The notes beneath the pieces are model-generated. The model was not told the origin of the DNA. It searched no databases and worked only from the letters and a program-made list of their open reading frames with translations. From assembly GCF_000328565.1 (NCBI RefSeq), contig NC_019966.1, positions 2,542,001-2,606,000 on the forward strand: a stretch of DNA of 64,000 bases, given 5' to 3'. Shown in pieces: positions 36,983 to 46,189 of this stretch; position 1 is the first letter of the stretch, and each line of letters opens with the position of its first letter. Position numbers and translations under genes: made by a program. This DNA comes from Mycobacterium sp. JS623. GTDB taxonomy: Bacteria > Actinomycetota > Actinomycetes > Mycobacteriales > Mycobacteriaceae.

Positions 36983-38629
36983 TTGTCTGAAGCAAAGACC
37001 GGGCAGGATCTGCTGTTCGACGCGTTGAGGACCAAGGGCACGGCTTTCACCCACGACGAACGTCGTAAGTACGGTTTGCTGGGTCTCTTGCCGACCGCCG
37101 AGAAGACCGCCGACCAGCAAGTCGAGCATTGCTGGAACGAGTTCTCCACTCGCCGTGAGGGTCTCGACCGGCACATCTACCTGCGCGCGTTGCAGGACCG
37201 CAACGAGGTGCTGTTCTACCGCGTGCTACGCGACCACATCGCCGAGACGATGCCGATCGTGTACACCCCGACGGTTGGCGAGGCCTGCCAGCGCTTCAGC
37301 GAGATCTACCGACGGCCGCGCGGGCTTTTCGTGTCCTACCCCGACCGAGCCGAATTGCGCGAGGTGTTGCGCAACCGTCCGCATCATGACGTCGACGTGA
37401 TCGTCGTGACGGACGGGCAGCGAATCCTGGGCCTTGGCGATCAGGGCATTGGTGGAATGGGCATCCCGATCGGAAAGCTCTCGCTCTACACACTCATCGG
37501 CGGAATCGACCCGGCACGCACCCTGCCGATCGTGCTCGACGTGGGCACAGACAACGTCGAATTGCTGGAGGACCCACAGTATTTGGGCTGGCGGCACCGG
37601 CGGATCGCCGACGACGACTACTACGCGTTCATCGACGAGTTCGTCGCGGCGGTGCACGAGGAACTGCCCGACGTGCTGCTGCAGTGGGAGGATTTCGCCA
37701 CCGCCCATGCACTGCCGATTCTCCAGCGATACCGCGACAAGTTGCTGACCTTCAACGACGACATTCAGGGCACCGCAGCCGTCGCTCTCGGCGCGCTGCA
37801 CGGCGCGGCGAAAGTCGCAGGCCGCCCGCTGTCGCAGCAGCAGGTCGTGATGCTCGGCGCGGGGTCGGCGGGCATGGGTGTGCTCGACATGGTGCAGCGT
37901 GAGATGATGGCGCAGGGATTGTCCGAAGCCGATGCGGCGGACCGGATCTGGGTCGTCGACATCCAAGGGCTGCTCACCGAGGACCGAACCGACCTGTCAG
38001 CCGAACAGCAGAAGTTCGCCAAGCCCGTCGCCCGCGTCGCGGATTGGGGCTTGAGCGGGCCTGCCCAACTCGGCGACGTCGTGCACAATGTCGATGTCGG
38101 CGTCTTGCTCGGATTGTCCACCGCCGCTGGAGCTTTCACCGAGGAGATCGTGCGCGAGCTCGCGGCCAAGACCCAACGCCCGATCATCTTCCCGCTGTCC
38201 AATCCGACAAGTCGCGCCGAGGCGCATCCGGCGGAGTTGGACGCCTGGACCGACGGTCGCGCGCTGATCGCAACGGGCTCACCGTTCGCACCGTTGCACC
38301 GAGACGGCGTCGAACGTCCAATTGCGCAGTGCAACAACGTTTATATCTTCCCGGCCATGGGACTGGCCGTCACTGCGGCACAGGCCACCCGGGTCACCGA
38401 TGAAATGATGCGGGTCGCAGCCGCTACTCTCGGTGACGCCTCGCCGGCACTGCTCGATCCAAACCAGCCACTGCTGCCTGCGTGGACGGACGTTCCCGAC
38501 GTCGCCGTGCGCATCGCGCACGCGGTAGGTCTGCAAGCGATCGCCGACGGCGTAGCTGAAAAGCGCAGCGCCGAGGAACTCGCCGATCGAATCACGCAGG
38601 TGCGCTGGACACCTGAGTATCGCGTCTGA
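36983..38629 (+). CDS. mez: NAD-dependent malic enzyme
   Basis: Malic enzyme decarboxylates malate to pyruvate with reduction of NAD(P). The 548-residue protein carries MPIVYTPTVGEACQRFSEIYRRP (catalytic Tyr), the metal/substrate region LTFNDDIQGTAAVALGAL and the nucleotide motif VMLGAGSAGMGVLDM. I use the TTG at 36983, preceded by GAAAGGGA 6 nt upstream. It is placed directly after chdC; in M. tuberculosis the orthologue (Rv2332) lies elsewhere, so this is the first gene of an inserted segment. Confidence 0.93.
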   Translation: MSEAKTGQDLLFDALRTKGTAFTHDERRKYGLLGLLPTAEKTADQQVEHCWNEFSTRREGLDRHIYLRALQDRNEVLFYRVLRDHIAETMPIVYTPTVGEACQRFSEIYRRPRGLFVSYPDRAELREVLRNRPHHDVDVIVVTDGQRILGLGDQGIGGMGIPIGKLSLYTLIGGIDPARTLPIVLDVGTDNVELLEDPQYLGWRHRRIADDDYYAFIDEFVAAVHEELPDVLLQWEDFATAHALPILQRYRDKLLTFNDDIQGTAAVALGALHGAAKVAGRPLSQQQVVMLGAGSAGMGVLDMVQREMMAQGLSEADAADRIWVVDIQGLLTEDRTDLSAEQQKFAKPVARVADWGLSGPAQLGDVVHNVDVGVLLGLSTAAGAFTEEIVRELAAKTQRPIIFPLSNPTSRAEAHPAELDAWTDGRALIATGSPFAPLHRDGVERPIAQCNNVYIFPAMGLAVTAAQATRVTDEMMRVAAATLGDASPALLDPNQPLLPAWTDVPDVAVRIAHAVGLQAIADGVAEKRSAEELADRITQVRWTPEYRV

Positions 38630-38729
38630 GTTTGCTTAGCGTTTCGCCTGAGCGGGAATAACTGCGCCGTGTAGCCGATTGGCATCGGTCCGTCAGCATG
38701 ATTCCAGATTGACGGCGTTCACTAAGACT

Positions 38730-38987
38730 ATGAGCCAAAAGGTCATTCAAAACATACGGCTCTGTGCCGCAGTAATCGGTAGTGGCGCCATGATCGCCCT
38801 TGGCGGCGTGGCGGTGTATTGCATGCAGGGCGAGCAGTTCACAGCGGCGGGAAGCTCCAGCGCACCCGCCACGACGACTGAGCCGACGGTGCCTGCGATC
38901 GAGAAAGCGGTGCCGAGTATCACGGGGCCCGCACCGCTATACGCGGGGGAGGCGCCGAACTCGAACCCGCAGGCGCCGATCCCGTAA
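38730..38987 (+). CDS. Small membrane-anchored or secreted protein
   Basis: The 85-residue product (start at the ATG at 38730, MSQKVIQNIR) has one hydrophobic helix (about residues 9-30, CAAVIGSGAMIALGGVAVYC) and a Ser/Ala/Pro/Thr-rich exported tail ending NSNPQAPIP. This low-complexity layout is common among small mycobacterial proteins of unknown function. A longer frame from 38679 is possible. Confidence 0.55.
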   Translation: MSQKVIQNIRLCAAVIGSGAMIALGGVAVYCMQGEQFTAAGSSSAPATTTEPTVPAIEKAVPSITGPAPLYAGEAPNSNPQAPIP

Positions 38988-39007
38988 GCACGAGGCGGTT
39001 TGTGGGC

Positions 39008-39112
39008 TCACATATCCATGCCGCCGTTGACGCTCCAGACCTGGCCGGTGATGTAGCTCATACCTTGATCGCCGGCGCGATTCCGCGGGAACACGACATC
39101 CGATGCCTCATC
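39008..39112 (-). pseudogene. C-terminal remnant of a short-chain dehydrogenase
   Basis: The minus-strand frame ends in YITGQVWSVNGGMDM preceded by DEASDVVF, which is the classical C-terminus of FabG-like short-chain dehydrogenases (E-A-x-x-V-V-F-L-A-S then Y-I-T-G-Q-x-x-x-V-N/D-G-G). The usual link between the two parts is scrambled (PRNRAGDQGM instead of LASDRA), and no Rossmann domain or YxxxK lies upstream. Only the last 30-odd residues survive. The remaining 230 bp up to 39341 hold nothing else I recognise. Confidence 0.65.
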
Positions 39113-39341
39113 GACGACGATGGCGGGCGGCCAAACCGCACACCATGACGGCCCGGCCAGAAGAGTCATCGCGTCCGAATTCACCTCGTGCACAACGATC
39201 CGCGGGGGTGTGGCGACGATCGGTGCGTTGTCACTACGAGACATTGGTACCTTGCGTGCCGCAATCGTCGGAATCGTTTGCCCAACAGACTCTCTCGATT
39301 GGGATCGACGTGCGGCCGCTTAGGCGGTCAATTGGAGGTGT

Positions 39342-40397
39342 CTAAAGCGTCACGGCTGGAGCATTCTTTGGGCTTTTACGCCCACACGCCGGGTCCGCGG
39401 CCCCATCGATGGCCTCACCCGCATCGCGCATGAAGTCGACGAAGGCGCGTCGCGTCGCGAGCGTGTAGCGGTCGGCCTCGACCGAGAGTTCGTACTGCTC
39501 GCGCTCGAACGGCACCTCCAGCGGGTCCAAGGTGTTCAGGGTCGGCAGGTCCTCGTGCAGCACCTGCATCTCGGTGGCAAGTGTTGCGGCCGGGTCGTGC
39601 GCGGTGTAGCCGGCCGAAGTCCCAGAGACGAGGAATATCCGGCACCCTGTCGGACCCGCCGGAGTGAACGCCTCCATGACGACCCGCTTGCCGCCCACGC
39701 CGTGATCGAGCAGCACGGTGGCGATGCTCGGTGCCACCGCGTGGTAGTCGAACGTTTGGTCCTCGATGTCGCGGAACAGTTCGGATTCGCCGTTGGCGGC
39801 GGAGTAGTGCCGTGTCATCCACGTTTCGTAGCCTTCGCGGCGCACGTCGAACTTCGCCACCCGGTGCGGGACGTCCCCCATCGTGCCTCGGTGGACGAAT
39901 GGGAAGTGGGCGACGTCGCGGAAGTTCTCCATCGCGGCCAGGATTCCGGCCTCGACGTCGACCGGATCGCCTGCGGCGTAGGTCATTCCGAGCGGTTCGA
40001 GTTCGGGCAGATGCGGCGGCCCGGTCAGCGGATCGCCGACGCAGGTCCAGACCAGGCCGTAGCGCTCGACGGTGGGGAAGGCGTCGATGACGGCGGACTT
40101 CGGGATCGGCGCGGATGGGCCGTTGGACGGGATGTAGACGCAATGCCCGTCGGCGCCACGCCATCGCCACCCGTGATACGGGCATTCGATGGAGTCACCG
40201 ATGACCGCGCCGAGGTGCAGCGCCCCGCCCCGATGCAGGCATCGGTCGGGCAGGACCCGCGGTCGATTGTCGGCGGTGCGGAATGTGACCAACCGCCGGC
40301 CGAGCAACGTCGCCTGCCGGGGGCGGTCCAGATCAACTGCGCGCGCGATCGGATACCAGCCGCGGCGCAGTGCGGCCACGCGCGTCTCGGGAGTCAT
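39342..40397 (-). CDS. Rieske non-haem iron oxygenase alpha subunit (VanA-like)
   Basis: The 351-residue protein has a Rieske [2Fe-2S] site CLH-x16-CPYH (Cys 53, His 55, Cys 72, His 75) and the mononuclear iron segment ENFRDVAHFPFVH (His 164, His 169), so it should be an active ring hydroxylase or O/N-demethylase. The length matches vanillate demethylase-type single-component oxygenases that need a separate ferredoxin-reductase, which is not in the window. Its ATG overlaps the TetR gene stop by 4 bp. It is the last gene of the minus-strand operon 43438-39342. Substrate unknown. Confidence 0.9.
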   Translation of the reverse strand: MTPETRVAALRRGWYPIARAVDLDRPRQATLLGRRLVTFRTADNRPRVLPDRCLHRGGALHLGAVIGDSIECPYHGWRWRGADGHCVYIPSNGPSAPIPKSAVIDAFPTVERYGLVWTCVGDPLTGPPHLPELEPLGMTYAAGDPVDVEAGILAAMENFRDVAHFPFVHRGTMGDVPHRVAKFDVRREGYETWMTRHYSAANGESELFRDIEDQTFDYHAVAPSIATVLLDHGVGGKRVVMEAFTPAGPTGCRIFLVSGTSAGYTAHDPAATLATEMQVLHEDLPTLNTLDPLEVPFEREQYELSVEADRYTLATRRAFVDFMRDAGEAIDGAADPACGRKSPKNAPAVTL

Positions 40398-41122
40398 CCG
40401 TCAGTCGGGGTGGGCGCAGCGGTGAGATTGTCGAAGGCGACCGCGGTCAGCGCGGGCAACGTCGCAGGATCGCGGAGCAGGCCCCGCACGACGATGGTCG
40501 CGAGTTCTCCTGCGACGTGTTCGCGCGAGTAGTCCCGGTGGCGGAACGGGCTGGTGCCGCCAGGGGCGTGTGCGGCCGAGTTTCGGTACCGGCGCTGCAC
40601 GCCCTCCTCGGCTGCGCAGATGTTCAGTGCCGCGAATTCGGGATCACACTCAATGAACTCGCCGCACGCGATGCCGTCGCTGATCAAAGCGCCGATATGT
40701 CCATGCAGCGCGGCGGTGTCGGCCCAGAACTCGACGAACACGTCGGGCTGCTGCTCGGCCAGCACCTCGACTTCGCAGATGTCGATCGGCGAAGAGCACA
40801 GCTCGAGCATGTCGAGCCGTAGCAGCCGTAGCAGCCTGACGGCGGGCGAACCGCCTTCGGCCACAACCTGTTCCGCGAAGTCGAGCGAAACGCGGTTCAG
40901 CGCGAGCAGGCCGAGCAGGATGTCCTCTTTCTGGCGGAACCAGTAGTACAGCGACGACTGACCCAGCCCGCACTCGCGTGCGATCTCGGTCATGGTGGTA
41001 TTCAAGTACCCGCGCTCGCGGAAAAGTCGGGCGGCGACGACGAGGATGTGGCCCTGGCGACCGGAGTCGGCATCGGTGTCAATCGTGACTTGGCCCTGAT
41101 CAGTGTGCTGCGCCACCGACAC
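40394..41122 (-). CDS. TetR-family transcriptional regulator
   Basis: The 242-residue protein has an N-terminal helix-turn-helix (ILVVAARLFRERGYLNTTMTEIARECGLGQSSLYYWFRQKE, about residues 26-66 in sections) and a ligand-binding domain with a Cys/Glu-rich middle. It lies inside the catabolic operon, coupled to the Rieske oxygenase by a 4-bp overlap, and is the only DNA-binding regulator of the island. It therefore is the best candidate to recognise the CGATA-N3-TATCG palindromes. The GTG at 41122 is preceded by GGAGG. Confidence 0.9.
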   Translation of the reverse strand: MSVAQHTDQGQVTIDTDADSGRQGHILVVAARLFRERGYLNTTMTEIARECGLGQSSLYYWFRQKEDILLGLLALNRVSLDFAEQVVAEGGSPAVRLLRLLRLDMLELCSSPIDICEVEVLAEQQPDVFVEFWADTAALHGHIGALISDGIACGEFIECDPEFAALNICAAEEGVQRRYRNSAAHAPGGTSPFRHRDYSREHVAGELATIVVRGLLRDPATLPALTAVAFDNLTAAPTPTDG

Positions 41123-41173
41123 TCCGTCCCCTCCGCGGCCGCTGTTGTGGGCCGTTCGTGTTCCGTGATCGTC

Positions 41174-41893
41174 TCATGACATCAACATCCCGCCGTTGAT
41201 TTGCACGCACTCTCCAGTGAAAGATCTAGCCCCCGTGAGGAATACGACGAGGTCGGCCACCTCGGCGGGCTGCACCAGCCTGCCGGTCGGCATGCCTGCC
41301 GTATACATGCGATGCAACTCGTCCAACCCGACGCCCTGGAACTCGGCGTCGCGATTGAGCTGCTCGGTCTCGGTCGGGCCTGGCGCGATCGCGTTCACCC
41401 GGATCAGGGGGGCCAGCTCCCGGGCTAACGACCGCGTCATACCGAGCAACCCTGCCTTGCTCGCCGCGTAGGCACTGAAGCCGGGCTCCCCGCGCAGCCC
41501 GGAGATGCTGCACGCGTTGATGACCTGTCCGGCACTCTCCCGCAGCGCCGCGGCGGCGGCCTGCGTTAGCCACAGCGGAGCGGTCAGGTTCACGTCGATG
41601 TCGCGCCACCATAAGGCCATCGTCTCGACGGTCGGCTCGACAACTGTCATCGTCGCGGCATTGTTTACCAGTAGGTCCAGCCGCCCGAAACGCGCGAGCA
41701 CCCCGTCGACGACCGCTCGGCAGGCATCACGCCCGCGTAGGTCGGCAGGGATCGTCACGTCGGCGCCGGTGACATCGCCCGCCTCCGCCAGATCGGTGGC
41801 CGCGACAGTCCAGCCCGCCCCGGCGAGCCCGGCCACGATCGCGCGGCCGATGCCTCCTGCGGCGCCGGTCACCAGCGCCACTGGGGCGCTCAC
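41174..41893 (-). CDS. Short-chain dehydrogenase/reductase (SDR)
   Basis: This 239-residue SDR has the nucleotide motif LVTGAAGGIGRAIVAGLAGA, the NNAA motif (LLVNNAATMT), the catalytic Ser-Tyr-Lys (CSISG followed by YAASK) and the C-terminal FTGECVQINGGMLMS. The GTG at 41893 overlaps the stop of the next SDR by 4 bp, so both are translated together. The acidic residue after the second strand (ATDLAEAGD) suggests NAD preference. Substrate is unknown. Confidence 0.9.
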   Translation of the reverse strand: MSAPVALVTGAAGGIGRAIVAGLAGAGWTVAATDLAEAGDVTGADVTIPADLRGRDACRAVVDGVLARFGRLDLLVNNAATMTVVEPTVETMALWWRDIDVNLTAPLWLTQAAAAALRESAGQVINACSISGLRGEPGFSAYAASKAGLLGMTRSLARELAPLIRVNAIAPGPTETEQLNRDAEFQGVGLDELHRMYTAGMPTGRLVQPAEVADLVVFLTGARSFTGECVQINGGMLMS

Positions 41894-42600
41894 TGGATCA
41901 CCACGCCGCCGTTGGGCGAAATCACCTGGCCGGTAAGCCATGTCCACTCGGCGACGTCGACAATGGCGCGGGCCAGTTCCTCTGGGGTGCCGAAGCGGTC
42001 GAGCGGGATGCTTTGGCGGTAGTCCTCGCCGCGCCACCGCTCGGTCAGCATCTCTGTGTCCGTCGGGCCCGGGCAGATGACGTTGACCCGCACCTGATCG
42101 GGGCCATATTCGCGGGCGACTGAGCGGACCAGGCCGATCATCGCCGATTTGGCCGTCACGTACGGCACGTGATCTCCGTCGCCGAGCAGGGCCAGCTCCG
42201 AGGAGATTGCCACGATCGAGCCGCGCCGCCGTGCCCGCATACGCGGTCCGACCGCGGCGATGACGTTGACGCAGCCCCCGAGGATGACCCCAAGGCTGTT
42301 GTGCCACAACTCCGGTGTCACCTGCTCAAGCGGCACGTCGACGTCGAAACCCGCACACGCCACTGCGATTTCGATCGGGCCCAAGTCGGACTCGACGGCA
42401 GCGACCAGCCCGTCGACGGCCGCCACATCCGAGACGTCGGCTTCGTAGGCAACGCCACCGATGTCAGCGGCCACCTGCTTGGCCTCGGCCTCGCGACCGA
42501 GGTGATCGACCGCGACGTGGTATCCGCGGGCGGCGAGCGCGTAGGCGGTGGCGCGGCCGATGCCGCTCGCACCTCCAGTCACCAGGGCAGCGCCCGCCAT
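41890..42600 (-). CDS. Short-chain dehydrogenase/reductase (SDR)
   Basis: This 236-residue SDR shows ALVTGGASGIGRATAYALAARG, the active-site Ser (AISSELALLG) and Y-V-T-A-K (YVTAKSAMIGLVRSVAREYG). The conserved NNAG is changed to ACAGFD. The ATG at 42600 directly follows the creatininase-family stop with one base between. Two unrelated SDRs in one operon suggest consecutive or alternative alcohol/ketone oxidations. Confidence 0.9.
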   Translation of the reverse strand: MAGAALVTGGASGIGRATAYALAARGYHVAVDHLGREAEAKQVAADIGGVAYEADVSDVAAVDGLVAAVESDLGPIEIAVACAGFDVDVPLEQVTPELWHNSLGVILGGCVNVIAAVGPRMRARRRGSIVAISSELALLGDGDHVPYVTAKSAMIGLVRSVAREYGPDQVRVNVICPGPTDTEMLTERWRGEDYRQSIPLDRFGTPEELARAIVDVAEWTWLTGQVISPNGGVVIQ

Positions 42601-42601
42601 C

Positions 42602-43438
42602 TCAGTGGGCCTCGTCCGCGGCCAGCGGGACCGACGCACCGTTGAGGGGCAGTGGAAATTCGGTGTCCAGGATGGAGACGATGTGCTCGACGATCCGCTC
42701 GGTCAGCAGTTCTCCCTTGGCGACGGTGGCCTGGGTCGCCGATGCGAGCACGCCCGTGGGAGTCGACATCGTCGGGTCGATCGGCAGCACGTCCCACGGC
42801 ACGTTGCGGGCCGGGGCATCGTCGACGATGCGGTCCATGCGCACTGTGGCGGGGCGCAGGTACTCAAAGAGCGACGTCTCGATGACCGCGGCGTGCTCGA
42901 GGGCCAGACCTGGGAAGCCGTCCGGGAACAGCATGTCCAGATCGGCGTCGGCGAAGTCGGGCATGCCGTTCTCGACGACGACGATCTTCACGTCGGGGTA
43001 GCGCCCGGACACCAGATAGGCCGGTTCGTACACGAAGTTGGCGTTCTCGAAGTGCCAGCTGTACAACACGATTCGGCGGAATCCAGTGCGGATCAGTTCC
43101 TCGAGAAGGTCTTCGAGCATGGCGATGAACGTCGTCGCGCGCAGCGACAGCGTGCCGGGGAACTGCTGACCGCCGCCGCTGGCCGGGCGTGACCGGTAGC
43201 CGAGCCGAATAGCTGGACCGACGATGAATGGGCGTCGGGCCGCGGCCAGACGCAACAGCGCCTGGGGGACCACCCAGTCGGCGCTGACCGGCAGGTGCGG
43301 GCCGTGCTGTTCGGTCGAACCGACCGCGATCACGACCGGGGCGTCCGCGGCGGCGGCCGCCGCTATCTCGGGCCAGGTCATCCACTCGTACTCGACGGTG
43401 CCCTCACCCAGCACCGGGCTCATGCGATCCTCACTCAC
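42602..43438 (-). CDS. Creatininase-family amidohydrolase
   Basis: The 278-residue protein is a creatininase/creatinine amidohydrolase family member. Metal-binding residues are seen in GSTEQHGPHLPVSADW (Glu 43, His 45, Asp 54) and LYSWHFENANF (His 129, Glu 131), the usual two-metal set. Known members open lactam or amide rings of creatinine and related compounds. The GTG at 43438 is preceded by GGAGG with 5-nt spacing; the longer frame to 43555 crosses the operator region. It is the first gene of the minus-strand operon. Confidence 0.9.
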   Translation of the reverse strand: MSEDRMSPVLGEGTVEYEWMTWPEIAAAAAADAPVVIAVGSTEQHGPHLPVSADWVVPQALLRLAAARRPFIVGPAIRLGYRSRPASGGGQQFPGTLSLRATTFIAMLEDLLEELIRTGFRRIVLYSWHFENANFVYEPAYLVSGRYPDVKIVVVENGMPDFADADLDMLFPDGFPGLALEHAAVIETSLFEYLRPATVRMDRIVDDAPARNVPWDVLPIDPTMSTPTGVLASATQATVAKGELLTERIVEHIVSILDTEFPLPLNGASVPLAADEAH

Positions 43439-43464
43439 AGCTGCCTCCACGTTTTCTTTCAGCC

Positions 43465-43485
43465 AAATCGATACCGTATCGGTTT
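43465..43485. promoter_or_regulatory. Operator 1: CGATAC-C-GTATCG palindrome
   Basis: A perfect 13-bp palindrome (43469-43481) extends to 21 bp with one mismatch (flanks AAAT/GTTT). It lies 30 bp from the creatininase start, in the region where its promoter must be. It shares CGATA-N3-TATCG with sites at 43539 and 47995. Confidence 0.65.
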
Positions 43486-43488
43486 GCA

Positions 43489-43501
43489 ATATCTGCGATA
43501 T
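43489..43501. promoter_or_regulatory. Palindrome ATATC-TGC-GATAT
   Basis: Perfect 5-bp arms with a 3-bp centre lie between operators 1 and 2. A minus-strand TTGACA (43501-43506) abuts it, possibly the -35 of the creatininase operon. Confidence 0.4.
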
Positions 43502-43537
43502 GTCAATAGATACTACGTCGCGTCGACAGACGCATAT

Positions 43538-43552
43538 TCGATACGTTATCGA
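43538..43552. promoter_or_regulatory. Operator 2: TCGATA-CGT-TATCGA palindrome
   Basis: A 15-bp perfect palindrome with a 3-bp centre, in the shared divergent region about 85 bp before the metallophosphoesterase GTG. Same CGATA-N3-TATCG core as operators 1 and 3. Confidence 0.65.
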
Positions 43553-43638
43553 CACGGGTATTTATTGTGCACGAAACAACTGGCTCCTACCTTCGCAACT
43601 GTCCGCCAAATCCCCACGTTTCTTCTGGAGGCGCCAAC

Positions 43639-44586
43639 GTGCGCATGTACTTCTGCACCGACATCCACGGCAGCGAGCGGTGCTGGAAGAAGTTCCTCGC
43701 CACCCCCAAGCACTACGAGTGCGACACGATCGTGATCGGTGGCGACATCACGGGGAAGTTCATCGTGCCGGTGATCGAGACCAAGCCCGGCAAGTTCAAA
43801 GCCCGGTTCGCCGGCATCGAGCGCAAGGTGAGCAAGGGGCCTGCGCTCGACAACCTGCTGGCGATGATCGCCGACGCGGGTGAGTACGCATTCCTTACCA
43901 CCCCCGACGAATACGAAACGTATGCCGGTGACCAGGACAAGACCGACGACCTGTTCCACACGCTGATCCTCAAGCGCGTCGAGCGATGGATCGACATGGC
44001 CGAGGACCGCCTCGCCGGCACCGGCGTCCGGGTCCTGATCAGTGGCGCCAACGACGACTACTTCGAGGTCGACGAGATGCTGAGCCGGTCGAGCCTGATC
44101 GAGGACCCCAACGGGACGGTCATCGAACTCGACGGCGGCTTCCAGATCATGGGCATGGGCTACGGCAACATCACGCCGTGGGCGTGCCCCCGTGACGTGT
44201 CCGAAGAGGATCTCGGCCGCCGGATCGACGAGGTGATGGCCACAGTCGCCGACCCCGGCAAGACGATCATGAGCCTGCACGTCCCGCCGTACGCCTCGGG
44301 ACTGGACTATGCGCCCGAGCTCGACGGGGATCTGCGCGCGGTCGTCACGTCCGGCGGCCCCCACATGATCCCGGTCGGCAGCACCGCCACCCGCGACGCC
44401 ATCTCCAAGTACACGCCGATGCTCGGCGTGCACGGACACATCCACGAATCCCGTGGAGTCCGCGACCTGGACGGCGTGCCGATCGGCAACCCGGGCAGCG
44501 AGTACAGCGAGGGGGTCCTGGGTGGCCTGCTGATCGATCTCGACGAACGACACGGCCTTGTCAACACGAGCCTGGTAAGGGGCTGA
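43639..44586 (+). CDS. Calcineurin-like metallophosphoesterase
   Basis: The 315-residue protein has the complete motif set of binuclear phosphoesterases: CTDIHG (Asp 8, His 10), IVIGGDITG (Asp 36), ISGANDDYF (the GN-D/H place), a His in LHVPPY and VHGHIHES (about residues 265-270). The GTG at 43639 has GGAGG 7 nt upstream; the open frame to 43567 is unsupported. Only 4 bp separate it from the APC permease, so they are cotranscribed. A phosphoesterase step in catabolism or a signalling role is possible. Confidence 0.88.
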   Translation: MRMYFCTDIHGSERCWKKFLATPKHYECDTIVIGGDITGKFIVPVIETKPGKFKARFAGIERKVSKGPALDNLLAMIADAGEYAFLTTPDEYETYAGDQDKTDDLFHTLILKRVERWIDMAEDRLAGTGVRVLISGANDDYFEVDEMLSRSSLIEDPNGTVIELDGGFQIMGMGYGNITPWACPRDVSEEDLGRRIDEVMATVADPGKTIMSLHVPPYASGLDYAPELDGDLRAVVTSGGPHMIPVGSTATRDAISKYTPMLGVHGHIHESRGVRDLDGVPIGNPGSEYSEGVLGGLLIDLDERHGLVNTSLVRG

Positions 44587-44590
44587 TCCA

Positions 44591-46189
44591 ATGACTGCTG
44601 CACCGACACTCAACACTGGCGTGCCGACCGCGACGGGGGTATTCACTCGAGCCAGCTCGGGCCTGGTCCGCCAGGTCCGCACCGACGACGTGATGTTCTA
44701 CGGATGGCAGCAGATCGCCCTCGGCTACATCATCTTCATCGTCGCGGCCTGGCAGTTCTACCCGGGCGCGTCCATGGAGCTGGCCACCCTGATCGCCACG
44801 GTCGCAGGGCTTTTCATCGCCGGCTGCTACGGGCTGCTGAGCATGGTCTACCCGCGCTCGGGCGGCGATTACGTCTTTATGTCGAGGATCCTGCATCCGG
44901 TCGCCGGCATCGCACTGAGCATGTCCCTGGTTTTCTGGCAGCTCTTCTACACCGGAGTCAACGGGGCGTTCCTCTCCAAGTTCGGGATTGCGCCCATGCT
45001 CAGCTCGCTGGGCGTCCAGGAACACAATGCGGCCCTGATCAACGCGGGCAACTGGTTCGCAGGCAAATGGGGCCTGTTCCTCGGCGGCGTCCTGGTGATC
45101 GGCACCTTCTCGTTCGTCCAATACCGCGGTGCCGGGGTGTACTTCAAGGTGCAGCGGTGGGCCAGTTACATCACGGCGGTCAGCCTGCTGGTCACGTTCG
45201 TCACCCTCGCGCTGGCGGCGACCGGCGTGCTCGACTTCCACCACAACTTCGACGCGGCTGCAGGGGCGGGCGCCTACGACAACGTCATCGCGGCGGCTGG
45301 CAACACCCAGCACCCGTTCAGCCTGACCCAGAGCATCTTCTTCGCGGCCTGGCCGGCGTTCTCGCTGTGGTTCGCGGTTCTCTCGGTTAGCTTCGGCGGC
45401 GAGGTGAAGGACGGGCAGCGTAGTCAGCTCCGGGGCATGACGCTGGCCATCGTCACCATGGGCGGGGCGATGATCCTGCTGATGTTCCTGTACCGCGCAG
45501 CGTTCGGCAGCGCGTTCATGCTCGCCTCGACCGAGGTGACGCCGGATAAGTTCCCGCTCGACGCGGACCCCTACGTCAACCTCTATACGGGTATTGCCGG
45601 CGGCAATCCGGTGCTCACGGTGGTGAACAGCCTGTGGGTGCTCTCGCTGCTCTTCTTCGTCGGCGCCAGCTCGTTGATTGTCTCGACCCGCAGCATGCTC
45701 GCATGGTCGCTGGACGGGATGGCCCCGAAGTGGTTTTCGTCGGTCTCGGCCAAGTTCCACACACCGACCTGGGCCCTGGCGTTATCGGCGGCGATCGCCT
45801 TCGTCTGGGTCTGCCTCTACGCATTCACCAGCTCTGTCCTGGTGCTGGGCGGGTTCCTCGGCCAATGCATCCCATTCATGGGCGTCTGCTTGGCCGCGAT
45901 CATCTTCCCGTTCCGGCGCAAGCGCGAGTTCGAGTCCTCGCCGGTGGCCTACCGGGTGGGCAAAGTACCGGTGATCTCGGTGATCGGCGTCATCGCGCTT
46001 GTCTGCGTGGTGTTTGTGTTCTACCGGCTGCTGATCGACGCCGCCTACGGGGCCAACAACCACCTCTCCGAAGTCATGACGGTGGCCGTCACGGTGTTCG
46101 CGCTGACCTGGTATGCGGCGTTCCGGATCTACCGGGCCCGGCAGGGGGCCGACATCAAGGGCCAGTTCAGTGAGATTCCGGTCGAGTAA
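44591..46189 (+). CDS. APC-family amino acid/amine permease
   Basis: The 532-residue protein has about 12 transmembrane helices and APC-type features: helix 1 with YGWQQIALGYIIFIVAAW, GLLSMVYPRSGGDYVFMSR after helix 2, and LGGFLGQCIPFMGVC late. It differs from the permease at 15662. It probably imports the amine or amino acid-like substrate of the island. It overlaps the next gene by 1 bp. Confidence 0.9.
   Translation: MTAAPTLNTGVPTATGVFTRASSGLVRQVRTDDVMFYGWQQIALGYIIFIVAAWQFYPGASMELATLIATVAGLFIAGCYGLLSMVYPRSGGDYVFMSRILHPVAGIALSMSLVFWQLFYTGVNGAFLSKFGIAPMLSSLGVQEHNAALINAGNWFAGKWGLFLGGVLVIGTFSFVQYRGAGVYFKVQRWASYITAVSLLVTFVTLALAATGVLDFHHNFDAAAGAGAYDNVIAAAGNTQHPFSLTQSIFFAAWPAFSLWFAVLSVSFGGEVKDGQRSQLRGMTLAIVTMGGAMILLMFLYRAAFGSAFMLASTEVTPDKFPLDADPYVNLYTGIAGGNPVLTVVNSLWVLSLLFFVGASSLIVSTRSMLAWSLDGMAPKWFSSVSAKFHTPTWALALSAAIAFVWVCLYAFTSSVLVLGGFLGQCIPFMGVCLAAIIFPFRRKREFESSPVAYRVGKVPVISVIGVIALVCVVFVFYRLLIDAAYGANNHLSEVMTVAVTVFALTWYAAFRIYRARQGADIKGQFSEIPVE

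Noticed and set aside
41174-43438. Mycofactocin locus, because a creatininase-family gene lies beside SDR genes
   Set aside because: No MftA peptide, MftC radical SAM, MftB or MftF gene is nearby, and the SDRs are short and lack the insertion typical of mycofactocin-dependent enzymes.
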